Assembly (NCBI GenBank): GCA_964397545.1
Contig: CAYNIW010000029.1
Span: forward strand, 1-15,264
DNA length: 15,264 bases
Reading direction: 5' to 3'
Source: JAFGIG01 sp964397545
GTDB taxonomy: Bacteria > SDB-A
A program made the translations under genes and the position numbers. Of this stretch, positions 1 to 7,089 are shown in pieces. Positions within the stretch are counted from its first letter, which is position 1. Every line of letters starts with the position of its first letter. The notes beneath the pieces are model-generated. The model did no database searches. It worked only from the letters and a program-made list of their open reading frames with translations, and was not told the origin of the DNA.

Positions 1-319
1 TTTTTTTGTTATCAGTGGTTATGTTTTTTGCTAATAAAATTTAAGAAAGAGGAAACTTCTACCACGAAGCGGGATAAAGCCTTACTTTATCCCTTCACGA
101 AGGAAAAATGAGTACATTTTTCATCACGAAGGTGAAGAAAAAAAAACAAATAGATTATTCTTAATAAAATTTGTATTACTTCGTGTAGGGCACTTATTTG
201 TCTTTAGCAAATAAGTGAACTTTCGTTTAGAAGGGTATTGCTGCTGTAATACCCTTCGCTTCGCGGTAAAAATTATTTTTGGTTTTTCTTCGTAATTCAT
301 CAAATAAGTGAATTAGCAG

Positions 320-381
320 TCGTGGTAGAAATTGTATTTGGTCTTTACAGAATAAAAAACAAGAAGAGATATCAACCACGA
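320..381. repeat. Core element with inverted TCGTGGT/ACCACGA ends, copy 1
   Basis: A roughly 62 bp A/T-rich stretch bounded by a 7 bp inverted repeat (320-326 and 375-381). It shares 14 identical starting bases and a similar interior (TTTGGT, AATAAAA, GATAT, AACCACGAA) with the segment at 1712-1770. Boxes to its left read TTCGTG and boxes to its right read CACGAAG, so they face outward from it. It looks MITE-like in size and ends but encodes nothing; mobility is inference. Confidence 0.6.
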
Positions 382-527
382 AGGAAAAAATGTAAACATT
401 TTTTCTTCACGAAGGATGGATTGTAAACAACCCATCTTCACGAAGCCGTCTATTTTTACTCTGTCGGAAACTACGAATGGTTTATAAATTTACTTATGAA
501 TTGCTTGCTTTTTAAGCGTCAAAACTT

Positions 528-536
528 TGGTATGAT
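528..536 (+). promoter_or_regulatory. Putative extended -10 promoter of the BON-LysM gene
   Basis: TGG followed by TATGAT (5 of 6 match to the sigma-70 -10 box) forms an extended -10 element; weak TTGCTT sequences lie upstream at 501-510. Transcription would start near 543, leaving a leader of about 45 bases that ends in a strong AGGAGGAG ribosome binding site at 579-586. Read by eye only. Confidence 0.4.
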
Positions 537-588
537 TTTTTCCTTTTTAGTAATAAAATTATGTTAACAGTTTAAGACAGGAGGAGAC

Positions 589-1026
589 ATGGCGTTACTC
601 GATTTTGTAAAAGATGCTGGTAAAAACCTTATCAAAGACGCGAAACAGGCGACTTTGAAACCCGAAGATTTGGCCAATGAATTGAAACTGCACGGATTTG
701 AGATTCAGGATCTCAAGATCGGAGTCGACAAGGAAAAAGTCCTCGTTTCCGGAAAAGCAAATTCTCAGGAAGAAAGGGAAAAAGCAATTCTGTGTCTCGG
801 AAACATAAAAGGCGTTGCTCGAATTGACGACAAGATTGTTGTAGACAAATCTGCACCGGAATCCGGATACTACACTGTCAAATCAGGAGACACCCTTTCG
901 AAAATCTCCAAGGAACAATACGGAGACCCGAACAAATACAACACAATCTTCGAGGCCAACAAACCCATGCTGAAAGATGTTAACAAGATATACCCAGGTC
1001 AGGTTCTCAGGATACCCAAAAAGTAA
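589..1026 (+). CDS. kbp: BON-LysM protein (Kbp/YgaU family)
   Basis: A 145-residue protein with the two-domain layout of E. coli Kbp (YgaU): a BON domain at about residues 28-86 and a LysM domain at about 94-143 beginning YYTVKSGDTLSKIS and ending PGQVLRIPKK. The length matches the E. coli protein (about 149). There is no signal peptide or membrane segment, which agrees with a cytoplasmic protein; E. coli Kbp binds potassium and is made under osmotic stress. PGAP-style names call this family peptidoglycan-binding LysM protein, but without export a cell-wall role is doubtful. The ATG has a strong AGGAGGAG site just upstream. A terminator follows directly, and a DUF937 gene lies downstream. Family assignment is firm; potassium binding here is inferred. 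Confidence 0.92.
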   Translation: MALLDFVKDAGKNLIKDAKQATLKPEDLANELKLHGFEIQDLKIGVDKEKVLVSGKANSQEEREKAILCLGNIKGVARIDDKIVVDKSAPESGYYTVKSGDTLSKISKEQYGDPNKYNTIFEANKPMLKDVNKIYPGQVLRIPKK

Positions 1027-1040
1027 TCGTTTTAACTTCA

Positions 1041-1079
1041 AGGTGTGCCATATATCCATGATGACACACCTTTTTTTTT
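1041..1079 (+). terminator. Intrinsic terminator after the BON-LysM gene
   Basis: AGGTGTG (1041-1047) pairs with CACACCT (1065-1071); after one mismatch, CAT (1049-1051) pairs with ATG (1061-1063). Nine T residues run 1071-1079. It starts 15 bases past the stop codon and ends 26 bases before the next start, so the downstream gene depends on read-through or on a promoter squeezed into or before this stem. Confidence 0.85.
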
Positions 1080-1105
1080 ATATTTGTAATATTAAGGAGA
1101 AAAAC

Positions 1106-1597
1106 ATGGGATTGCTTGAATCTATTTTGAATGCCGATGCGTCTCCGCTGACAAAGATTGGAGGTAAATTCAGGCTCAACGAACAGCAAACTGCAGAAGT
1201 AGTTAAAATCTTTTTACCCGCTCTAACAGAAGGTATAAAGAACAACGTATCCCAAAAAGGAGGACTTGAGAGTTTTATTGGAGCTCTCGCGAAGGGTAAT
1301 CATGACAAATATCTCGACGATTCAAAATCTCTCGATTCAGAAGACGCTATATCTGACGGCAACGGGATACTCGGGCACGTACTAAAAAATAAACAGGCCA
1401 GCAAGCAGTTGGCAAAAAAGGCGTCCGATGTAACGGGACTCAACCAGGATGTTCTTGAAAAGATTTTGCCTCTGGCGGCAGGCCTGGCGATGGGAGCACT
1501 GAAAAAAAAGGGGGGAAAATCGGGTGTTGTTTCCCAGCTTGTAGGAAGTGCACCGGCGCCATCAGCCCTTGATACAGTTCTGTCTTTGTTAAATTAA
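1106..1597 (+). CDS. DUF937 (YidB-like) family protein
   Basis: A 163-residue protein of the DUF937/YidB family. The N-terminus MGLLESIL resembles YidB; the signature part is NGILGHVLKNKQAS (about residues 86-99), followed by a helical segment SDVTGLNQDVLEKILPLAAGL (107-127) and ALKKKGG. The family has no established biochemical function. There is no signal peptide or clear membrane helix. I chose the ATG at 1106 because AAGGAG stands at 1094-1099; an upstream in-frame start at 977 would run through the preceding gene and its terminator. It is downstream of the BON-LysM gene on the same strand. YidB-like and LysM proteins side by side suggest a shared stress or cytoplasmic role, but that is inference. 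Confidence 0.85.
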   Translation: MGLLESILNADASPLTKIGGKFRLNEQQTAEVVKIFLPALTEGIKNNVSQKGGLESFIGALAKGNHDKYLDDSKSLDSEDAISDGNGILGHVLKNKQASKQLAKKASDVTGLNQDVLEKILPLAAGLAMGALKKKGGKSGVVSQLVGSAPAPSALDTVLSLLN

Positions 1598-1711
1598 CTT
1601 TGTCACTCATAGCGAAGGGGTGAAAACAGAAAGAGGTTTATTTATAAATTTGTTTAACAAATTTTATCCTTCGTGTAGCTTGCTTTTTTGCTGAAGGCAA
1701 ATAAGAAAGCC

Positions 1712-1770
1712 TTCGTGGTAGAAATTGATTTTGGTTTTTAAGATAAGAATAAAAGGATATTAACCACGAA
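1712..1770. repeat. Core element with inverted TTCGTGGT/ACCACGAA ends, copy 2
   Basis: A 59 bp segment bounded by a perfect 8 bp inverted repeat (1712-1719 and 1763-1770). It is the partner of the element at 320-381: the first 14 bases inside the left end (from CGTGGT) are identical and the interior is alignable with a few gaps. Left-hand boxes read TTCGTG, right-hand boxes read CACGAA. Confidence 0.6.
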
Positions 1771-2140
1771 TGGACACGAAGAAAAAAGAAGAATTAACCG
1801 CGAATCCGATTTTTCATCGTAGATGAAAAAGTCGTTACACGAATAGCTAAATTGCTTCGCAAATTAGCATCGAACACGAATGGACGCGAAAAAGAAGAAA
1901 AGATATTAACCACGAATAGACACGAAGAAAAAAAAAGATTCAACCGCGAATCCGATTTTTCATCGCAGATGAAAAAATCGTTACACGAATAGCTAAATTG
2001 CTTCGCAAATTAGCATCGAACACGAATAGACACTAAGAAAAAGAATTAACCACGAATAGACACAAAGAAAAAAGAATTAACCGCGAATACAATTCTTGCA
2101 TACAAAAATTGCTACACGAATGAACACGAATGATGAAGAA
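1762..2140. repeat. Three-unit tandem array with internal hairpins
   Basis: Units begin with AACCACGAATRGACAC at 1762, 1908 and 2048, giving periods of 146 and 140 bases; the third unit is shortened and diverged. Units 1 and 2 each run: CCGCGAAT box, hairpin (1807-1818/1822-1834 and 1953-1964/1968-1980, each with one bulged base), TACACGAATA box, hairpin (1846-1855/1859-1868 and 1992-2001/2005-2014, one mismatch), GAACACGAAT box, then an A-rich linker. Unit 3 keeps the flanking boxes but carries an unrelated hairpin (2090-2098/2103-2111) in the first slot and lacks the second. Confidence 0.85.
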
Positions 2141-2166
2141 AAGAAAATTTGTTCTAAAAATCTTTA

Positions 2167-3999
2167 TCAGGTTATGAGATGGAAGATGTCATCGGCAAAT
2201 TTTCCAATATCTTTCGGAGTTGAGCCTTCCAGGAGAAGAGAGAGATCAAAGAGAACCCTAACTCTCTGCCTGAGTTTGTTGCTTGTCCTGTCTTTTTCAA
2301 ACTCTGCGAGCATTTTTGTTATGAGGTTATGGCTAGGGTTTATCTCGAGGACAGGTTTGGAAAGGGGCAGGTCTTTGTTTATGTCTCGAAGGACTTTCTC
2401 GAGGTTTGCCGAGTAACTGCCTTTTTCACGGACGACGCAGGCGGGGCTGTCCACAAGGCGGGAGCTTATGGCGACTTCTTTGACATCATCTTTTAATACG
2501 TCCGAAACGAATTCCAAAAAACCCTTGAACTTCTCTTTATCTTCTTCAGAGGCTTTGTTTTTAAGGCTGTCGGATTGTTCCGAAACCGAAACGAAGCTTA
2601 AATCCTTGTATTTTTGGACGTTCTGAACGAGAATTTCGTCTATTCCTGGGAGAAGGTATAGAACTTCGAATCCTTTTGATTTGAACATTTCCTGCGAGGG
2701 GGATTTTTTTGCCAGTTCATAGGAATCGGATACGAGATAATAAATTTCTTTCTGGTCTTCTTTCATCGAAGAGACATACTCGTTCAAGTCTCTTGCCTCT
2801 CCGTTTTGGGAAGAAGAAGAAGGGAATAGGAGCAGGTCGAGAAGTGTCTCCCTGTTGGCGCTGTCTGATACGACGCCTTCTTTTATGTAATGACCGAAAT
2901 CAGAAAAAAATTTCCCGTATTCTTTTCTCTTTTCATTTTTCAGATCCTTGAGTTCTGAAAGTATCTTTTTTGTAAGATTCTGTCTTATCTGCATCAGCTT
3001 TCGGTTTTCCTGAAGCATTTCCCTTGAAATATTCAAAGGCAGGTCTGAGCTGTCGATAATGCCGGATACGAACGAGAGGTAATGGGGGAGTATTTCTTCG
3101 CTGTGCGAGAGGATGAGTATCCTGTTTATGTAGAGGTTCATGCCGGATTTTATGCCTTCAAAGAAACTCAGAGGAGGTTTTTCGGAAGGAATAAACGCCA
3201 GAGCAGTGAATTCGTTTTTTCCTTCGGCTCTGTAGTGAACTAAAGAGAGCGGGTCGTTAAAATCGAGGGACAAAGATTTATAGAATTCATTGTATTCTTC
3301 TTTCTTTACATCGCTTTTTTGCATCTGCCAGAGAGCTTTTTGAGAGTTAACCTGTTTTTTCTCTTTTGGCGTTACGAGCATTATAGGATATTCTACAAAA
3401 TCGGAAAATCTTTTGACGAGTTCGGTCAATTGCCATTCCTGGAGAAATTCCTTGTCGTCCGGATTCAAGTGCAGGATTACTTCTGTCCCTCTGTCGCTTT
3501 TGTCGCAATCTGAAATCTCATAGGTGTAACTTTTGACATCAGACGTCCACAAAACCGCTTTTTCGTCTGTGATATAGCTTTTGCTGAACACTTCGATTTT
3601 TTCGGCAACCATGAAAGCGCTGTAAAAGCCCACGCCGAACTGGCCGATAAGATCGGGGAGGTCTTTGAGGTCACTGCCGGAGAGTTTTTCAAGATAATTT
3701 CGTGTCCCGGAACGGGCGATTGTCCCCAGATTTTGTTCAATTTCATTTTTTGTCATTCCTATGCCGTTGTCTTTGACTGTTAAAGTCCCTTTGTCCTTGT
3801 CTGGTACAATTTCTATTGTAAAAGGTTCCTGAGTTTTCAAAACATTGTCTTCGGTGAGAGATAAAAACCTCAGCCTGTTAATGGCGTCGGATGAGTTTGA
3901 AATCAGCTCTCTGAGAAAGATTTCTTTTTTTGAATAAAGAGAATGAATAACCAAATCTAAAAGTTTTTTAGTCTCTGTCTTAAAATCGTGTTTGTCCAT
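2167..3999 (-). CDS. htpG: Molecular chaperone HtpG (Hsp90)
   Basis: A complete 610-residue bacterial Hsp90 (E. coli HtpG is 624). The GHKL ATPase domain is clear: helix motif FLRELISNSSDA (28-39) with the catalytic glutamate E31 and N35, DNGIGM (77-82) binding adenine/Mg, GTIARSGT (92-99), and the lid/P-loop-like IGQFGVGFYSAFMVA (118-132). The middle domain contains the conserved LNISREMLQE segment. As expected for bacteria, it lacks the eukaryotic C-terminal MEEVD tail. It acts as a cytosolic dimeric ATP-dependent chaperone. The ATG is preceded by AGGAGG at a 6-base spacing. It sits last in the minus-strand series, 90 bases after the CvpA-family gene, and may have its own promoter; no CIRCE element is present. 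Confidence 0.98.
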   Translation of the reverse strand: MDKHDFKTETKKLLDLVIHSLYSKKEIFLRELISNSSDAINRLRFLSLTEDNVLKTQEPFTIEIVPDKDKGTLTVKDNGIGMTKNEIEQNLGTIARSGTRNYLEKLSGSDLKDLPDLIGQFGVGFYSAFMVAEKIEVFSKSYITDEKAVLWTSDVKSYTYEISDCDKSDRGTEVILHLNPDDKEFLQEWQLTELVKRFSDFVEYPIMLVTPKEKKQVNSQKALWQMQKSDVKKEEYNEFYKSLSLDFNDPLSLVHYRAEGKNEFTALAFIPSEKPPLSFFEGIKSGMNLYINRILILSHSEEILPHYLSFVSGIIDSSDLPLNISREMLQENRKLMQIRQNLTKKILSELKDLKNEKRKEYGKFFSDFGHYIKEGVVSDSANRETLLDLLLFPSSSSQNGEARDLNEYVSSMKEDQKEIYYLVSDSYELAKKSPSQEMFKSKGFEVLYLLPGIDEILVQNVQKYKDLSFVSVSEQSDSLKNKASEEDKEKFKGFLEFVSDVLKDDVKEVAISSRLVDSPACVVREKGSYSANLEKVLRDINKDLPLSKPVLEINPSHNLITKMLAEFEKDRTSNKLRQRVRVLFDLSLLLEGSTPKDIGKFADDIFHLIT

Positions 4000-4022
4000 T
4001 TATATCCTCCTTTATAAAGTTA

Positions 4023-4050
4023 AATATATTGTTAGAGAGAAGAACCGCAA
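4023..4050 (-). promoter_or_regulatory. Possible htpG promoter
   Basis: On the minus strand, TTGCGG (4050-4045) and TATATT (4028-4023, 5 of 6 to the -10 box) are separated by 16 bases; the start would be near 4016, just before the AGGAGG site. The -35 match is weak. The 90-base gap upstream of htpG, longer than most gaps in this operon, supports a separate promoter. Confidence 0.35.
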
Positions 4051-4089
4051 GGGGGAAAGGCTTGAGAGGCTTTGGCCTGCCTTATCCCG

Positions 4090-4530
4090 TCACCTGTTGA
4101 GGCTCGAGAAAACGGCGCGTGAGATTGAAAACAAAAATTCAGCCGCCGAAGAACTCTCTATGAGCAGTGCTGACGGTGGAAACAAAATTTTAAGTTGAGA
4201 CAATGCGACTGTTACGGCACAAGAAACTGAAATGGCAGAAAATAGGGCACCCCAGAGCCGGTCGAGAAAAGTGACACCGATATTCTTTAATTTCTTATGT
4301 ATCATCCATCCGACCGCGCCGCTTGAAAAACTTATAAGAATCCATGACGAAATCGAAATTATACCTCTTATCAGCGGGTTGAAATCAAGAGAAGCGTCTA
4401 TATAAGACGCCGCTACAGCGCCCAGAAGCAGTCCGAGAAGATAAAACACGAGCCTGACAACGCCGAGAATGGCGCCGAGTAAAAAAGCTGATCCGATTAA
4501 AGCCGCGATGACTATGTCTAAATAGTTCAA
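4090..4530 (-). CDS. CvpA family integral membrane protein
   Basis: A 146-residue, very hydrophobic protein with about four predicted membrane helices (roughly 4-24, 26-44, 56-78, 90-112). The N-terminus MNYLDIVIAALIG, the glycine-rich GAILGVVRLVFYLLG stretch and a mid WGALFSA segment fit the CvpA (colicin V production) family, whose members act in the inner membrane and whose exact job is unresolved. The start is TTG at 4530; the nearest GGG-rich site is only two bases away, so initiation probably relies on coupling to lgt, which ends four bases upstream. No better in-frame start keeps the conserved N-terminus. Family call is fairly safe; function unknown. Confidence 0.8.
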   Translation of the reverse strand: MNYLDIVIAALIGSAFLLGAILGVVRLVFYLLGLLLGAVAASYIDASLDFNPLIRGIISISSWILISFSSGAVGWMIHKKLKNIGVTFLDRLWGALFSAISVSCAVTVALSQLKILFPPSALLIESSSAAEFLFSISRAVFSSLNR

Positions 4531-4534
4531 GTCC

Positions 4535-5305
4535 CTACTTTTTTGATCTGAGATATATCAGCAAAGACACGCCGGTGATTATTAGCAGTGCGCTGAAGAC
4601 CTGAGATAAACTGAGGTATCTGAAAACGAGCGCAGAGCCTTCATAGTGCCTGAGAAAGTCAATTGAAAATCTGTGGGTGCCGTAAAAAACCAAGAGCCAA
4701 GAAAAAGTTTCTCCAATAATTTTTTTCTTTTTGTCAACAAGAAGCAGGAAAATAGTCAGGAGCAGGGCTGATAAGGACATGATTATTTGGGTCGGAATCA
4801 CCTTGACGCCGACAGGAGCGTCGGGAATCATACTGCAGTTTGAATAATCGTGAAATACTATTCCGAAACGGTCGCTCTGGATGCCGTAACAACAGCCGTT
4901 TAAAAAACAACCTATTCTGCCTATAAAGATTCCGAGAGTAATCGAAGGGGAGACAACGTCTGCGACTTTGAGAAAGCTCAAGCCTTTCTTTTTTATGAAA
5001 ATTAAACCGCAGAGAAAACCGAGAAAGAGCCCGCCGTATATGACCATACCGCCGTGCCAGACCTGAAGAGCCTCCAGAAGGTTGTCCTTGAAATAACTAA
5101 AATGTTCTATAACATACCAGATCCTGCCGCCTGCGATGCCGCCAATAAGAGTCCAGAAAGCGAGATCATAAACTGTGTTGGGATCGAGTCCGTATTTTTT
5201 AGCTCTTTTATTAGCAAGGAGAATAGCCGCGAGGAAAGCTATAAACTGCATGAAACCGTAGCTGTATATCTTAAACGGACCTAAATCTATCAAAAGCCTG
5301 AACAC
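4535..5305 (-). CDS. lgt: Phosphatidylglycerol--prolipoprotein diacylglyceryl transferase
   Basis: A complete 256-residue Lgt, which moves diacylglycerol from phosphatidylglycerol to the lipobox cysteine of prolipoproteins at the inner membrane, the first step of lipoprotein maturation. Visible marks: IGPF-like N-terminus (LGPFKIYSYGFM, 8-19), HGGM (84-87), the Lgt signature GRIGCFLNGCCYG (129-141) with its conserved arginine and asparagine, and HRFSIDFLRH (211-220). About seven hydrophobic segments are present. The start is GTG at 5305, one base after the rnfB stop, with AGGAG six bases upstream; the overlapping ATG at 5307 is out of frame. The twin cysteine in the signature is a common variant. 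Confidence 0.97.
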   Translation of the reverse strand: MFRLLIDLGPFKIYSYGFMQFIAFLAAILLANKRAKKYGLDPNTVYDLAFWTLIGGIAGGRIWYVIEHFSYFKDNLLEALQVWHGGMVIYGGLFLGFLCGLIFIKKKGLSFLKVADVVSPSITLGIFIGRIGCFLNGCCYGIQSDRFGIVFHDYSNCSMIPDAPVGVKVIPTQIIMSLSALLLTIFLLLVDKKKKIIGETFSWLLVFYGTHRFSIDFLRHYEGSALVFRYLSLSQVFSALLIITGVSLLIYLRSKK

Positions 5306-5306
5306 A

Positions 5307-6116
5307 TTACGCTCCTTCGCTGAGACATTTTGATGGGCACGTATTTATCGCTTCCTGCCATAGTTGTCTGTCATTGGGATAAGTTTCTTTTAGATATGGC
5401 AGGTTCCCTCTCATCTCGAGCGAGTTTTCGGGGGATTTTCTAACGCAGAGAGAACAGCCGATACAGCCAACTTTGCATACATCTTTGACGTTTTTGAGTT
5501 TTTCGGGGTTCGAACACCTGACGACTAACGGGATTGAAATCGGCATAATTTTCAATATCTCTTTCGGACAGGCCAGTGCGCATTTGCCGCATCCCGTGCA
5601 TTTTTCTTTGTCTATGACAGGAAGCCCCTTTTCTCCCATTTTTATAGCGTCAAAAGGGCAGGCTTCGACGCAGTCGCCGAAACCTATACAGCCCCAAGAG
5701 CAGGCTTTCATTCCGGAGATGACAAGATGCGCTCCCCTGCAGGTCATCACGCCTTCATATTTGCCTATATCCGGCGACTGTTCCCTGTCTCCTCCACAGA
5801 GAAGATAAGCTATTTTCTTTTCGCCCGTTTCAACCTCTACACCGAGAATTTCCGCGATTTGTTCAGCTGTGACGCTCGCTCCGGGGATGCACCCCGACGG
5901 CGCGTATTTGCCTTCGACTACTCCCTGAGCGTAAGCGGCGCATCCCGGTGCGCCGCAAGCGCCGCAATTGGCTCCGGGAAGAAGTTTTAGGATTTTTTCT
6001 ACCCTGGGATCTGTTTCGACTCTGAATTTTTTAGCGGCGGCGCTCAAGATGATTCCGAAAACCAAACCGAGGGCTCCGACTACCGCCGTCGAAAATATTA
6101 TTGGTGTAAAATTCAT
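5307..6116 (-). CDS. rnfB: RnfB-like electron transport complex subunit B
   Basis: A 269-residue RnfB-type protein. It has an N-terminal membrane anchor (about 5-27), then the four-cysteine domain CGACGAPGC plus C76 (C51, C54, C59, C76), a ferredoxin pair (C139/143/149/153 and C173/176/179/183), and a C-terminal segment with C201, C214, C218, C221, C224, C260 and C264. In the last CxxCxxC motif the expected fourth cysteine before proline is Ser228 (CVRKSP), so that cluster is absent or uses C214/C260/C264. RnfB passes electrons from ferredoxin into the Rnf membrane complex, yet no other rnf gene is near. The ATG follows a perfect AGGAGG. nrnA ends 19 bases upstream and lgt starts one base downstream, so it is co-transcribed with unrelated genes. 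Confidence 0.9.
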   Translation of the reverse strand: MNFTPIIFSTAVVGALGLVFGIILSAAAKKFRVETDPRVEKILKLLPGANCGACGAPGCAAYAQGVVEGKYAPSGCIPGASVTAEQIAEILGVEVETGEKKIAYLLCGGDREQSPDIGKYEGVMTCRGAHLVISGMKACSWGCIGFGDCVEACPFDAIKMGEKGLPVIDKEKCTGCGKCALACPKEILKIMPISIPLVVRCSNPEKLKNVKDVCKVGCIGCSLCVRKSPENSLEMRGNLPYLKETYPNDRQLWQEAINTCPSKCLSEGA

Positions 6117-6135
6117 AATTCCTCCTAAAACAAAA

Positions 6136-7089
6136 TCAAATGGTCATTGTTTTTTTCACTATGGAAAGAGCGTTGATGAGATCTTTATCTATAACCGCGC
6201 CGGAAGCGAGTTTGTGTCCGCCCCCTCCGAATTTTCTCGAAAGTGCTCCTACGTCTTTGTTTCCGGACGATCTGAAACTCAGCCTCGTTGAGCCGTTTCT
6301 TTCCCTCAAAAGGACTACGGTGTCTATGTCTTTCAACTGGAGGAGATAATTTGCAAGACCTTCGGTGTCCTCTTCAGACACTGAAAAATCTTCCATCAGC
6401 TCTTTTGTCACTTTACAGTAAATCACGTCTTTTTCGGTTTCGGAAGTCCTGAGGACTTCTGCGTAGAACAAAAGGATGTCGGAGGGAAGTCTGAAAACTT
6501 CTTTCCAAATCCTGTTGGAATTTATGCCTTTGTCTATGAGAGTTGAGGCTATCATAAACGTCTTGGAGGATACGCTTGAAGTTGAAAAACCGTATGTGTC
6601 CGATAATATACCGACATAAAGGTATTCAGCTGTCTGGATTTCTATATTGTTGGTCCCGACTATTCCAGCTATGAGTTCAGCGGTTGATGAAGCGCTTGGG
6701 TCCACAATGTTGACGTCTCCGAAGAGCTTGTTGTCTATGTGATGGTCTATATTTATCTTGAGCGAGTAAGAGTCGAGAACATCTGAAAAAGTGGTTCCTA
6801 CGCGTTTAATGTCTCCGCAGTCGACAAAAAAAGCGGAGTCGGAGAAAAACTCAGGCTTCTCCGTGTTGTATTTGTCAAGGGGGAGAAAAGAGTATTTTCT
6901 AGGAAAAGGGCCCTCGCAGAATACTCTCGATTTGATGCCGTGTCTCGACAATATGCTCAGGACTGCCAATGAAGAGCCGATGGCGTCACCGTCGGGAGAA
7001 GAATGGGTGTAGATGTCCGCTGTTTTGATTGATGAGATGTCGGCGTCTCCGAATAACGGAAGATCATTTTGTCTGTTCTGGATTTTCAT
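6136..7089 (-). CDS. nrnA: DHH-family oligoribonuclease / pAp phosphatase NrnA
   Basis: A 317-residue DHH/DHHA1 phosphoesterase. N-terminal domain metal ligands are visible: HSSPDGD (29-35; H29, D33, D35), D90 in FFVDCGD, DHH at 115-117 and the SDTYGF motif near 165. The C-terminal DHHA1 domain ends in FGGGGHKLASGAV. NrnA-type enzymes degrade short RNA oligonucleotides and dephosphorylate 3'-phosphoadenosine 5'-phosphate in the cytosol. The ATG at 7089 lies inside rbfA (26-base overlap) behind a weak AGAAGAG site; the rbfA-nrnA pairing is a widespread bacterial arrangement and supports the call. Confidence 0.95.
   Translation of the reverse strand: MKIQNRQNDLPLFGDADISSIKTADIYTHSSPDGDAIGSSLAVLSILSRHGIKSRVFCEGPFPRKYSFLPLDKYNTEKPEFFSDSAFFVDCGDIKRVGTTFSDVLDSYSLKINIDHHIDNKLFGDVNIVDPSASSTAELIAGIVGTNNIEIQTAEYLYVGILSDTYGFSTSSVSSKTFMIASTLIDKGINSNRIWKEVFRLPSDILLFYAEVLRTSETEKDVIYCKVTKELMEDFSVSEEDTEGLANYLLQLKDIDTVVLLRERNGSTRLSFRSSGNKDVGALSRKFGGGGHKLASGAVIDKDLINALSIVKKTMTI

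Larger units (their letters stand above)
1..588. repeat. Intergenic region with ACGAA-box and palindrome arrays
   Basis: No convincing gene. Direct boxes of the form (T/C)CACGAAG lie at about 62-69, 94-103, 123-132, 376-384, 406-415 and 437-446; reverse-orientation TTCGTG boxes lie at about 180-185 and 320-324. Between boxes sit small palindromes: 71-79/85-93, 103-110/115-122, 191-200/208-217, 231-239/248-256, 384-393/396-405, and 415-424/427-436 with one mismatch. The arms differ between hairpins while the boxes are nearly constant. The T run at 1-7 could be the tail of a terminator for a gene outside the window. The first frame stays open from base 1 to a TGA at 109-111 but runs through the hairpins, so I do not call it coding. 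TAATAAAATT occurs three times (32-41, 162-171, 551-560). Confidence 0.8.
1598..2166. repeat. Intergenic repeat region between convergent genes
   Basis: This 569-base gap between the DUF937 stop and the htpG stop holds no convincing gene and no clear terminator for either. It contains reverse boxes CCTTCGTG (1668-1675, 1710-1717) with hairpins 1646-1652/1658-1664 and an imperfect 1679-1691/1697-1709, then a core element, then a three-unit tandem array of direct ACGAA boxes with hairpins. The architecture mirrors the region left of the BON-LysM gene. Confidence 0.8.

Noticed and set aside
1..111. 3' end of a gene entering from the left
   Set aside because: The open frame is A/T-rich, includes box and hairpin sequence, and gives no recognisable protein; too short to judge.
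977..1105. Longer N-terminus for the DUF937 protein
   Set aside because: It would run through the end of the BON-LysM gene and its terminator; the ATG at 1106 has a good ribosome binding site and the family N-terminus.
60..2140. CRISPR array suggested by repeated boxes with spacers
   Set aside because: Boxes are only about 10 bases, occur in both orientations, vary in sequence, and the segments between them are palindromes rather than unique spacers. No cas gene is present.
2096..2416. Plus-strand open frame overlapping the end of htpG
   Set aside because: Antisense to conserved htpG codons, with the rest in the repeat array; no ribosome binding site or family resemblance.
4040..4089. Terminator between the CvpA-family gene and htpG
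   Set aside because: Short complementary GGC/GCC and AAGGC/GCCTT pieces exist, but no stable stem followed by a T run on the minus strand.
3970..4090. CIRCE heat-shock operator upstream of htpG
   Set aside because: No TTAGCACTC-N9-GAGTGCTAA-like inverted repeat is present in the 90-base gap.
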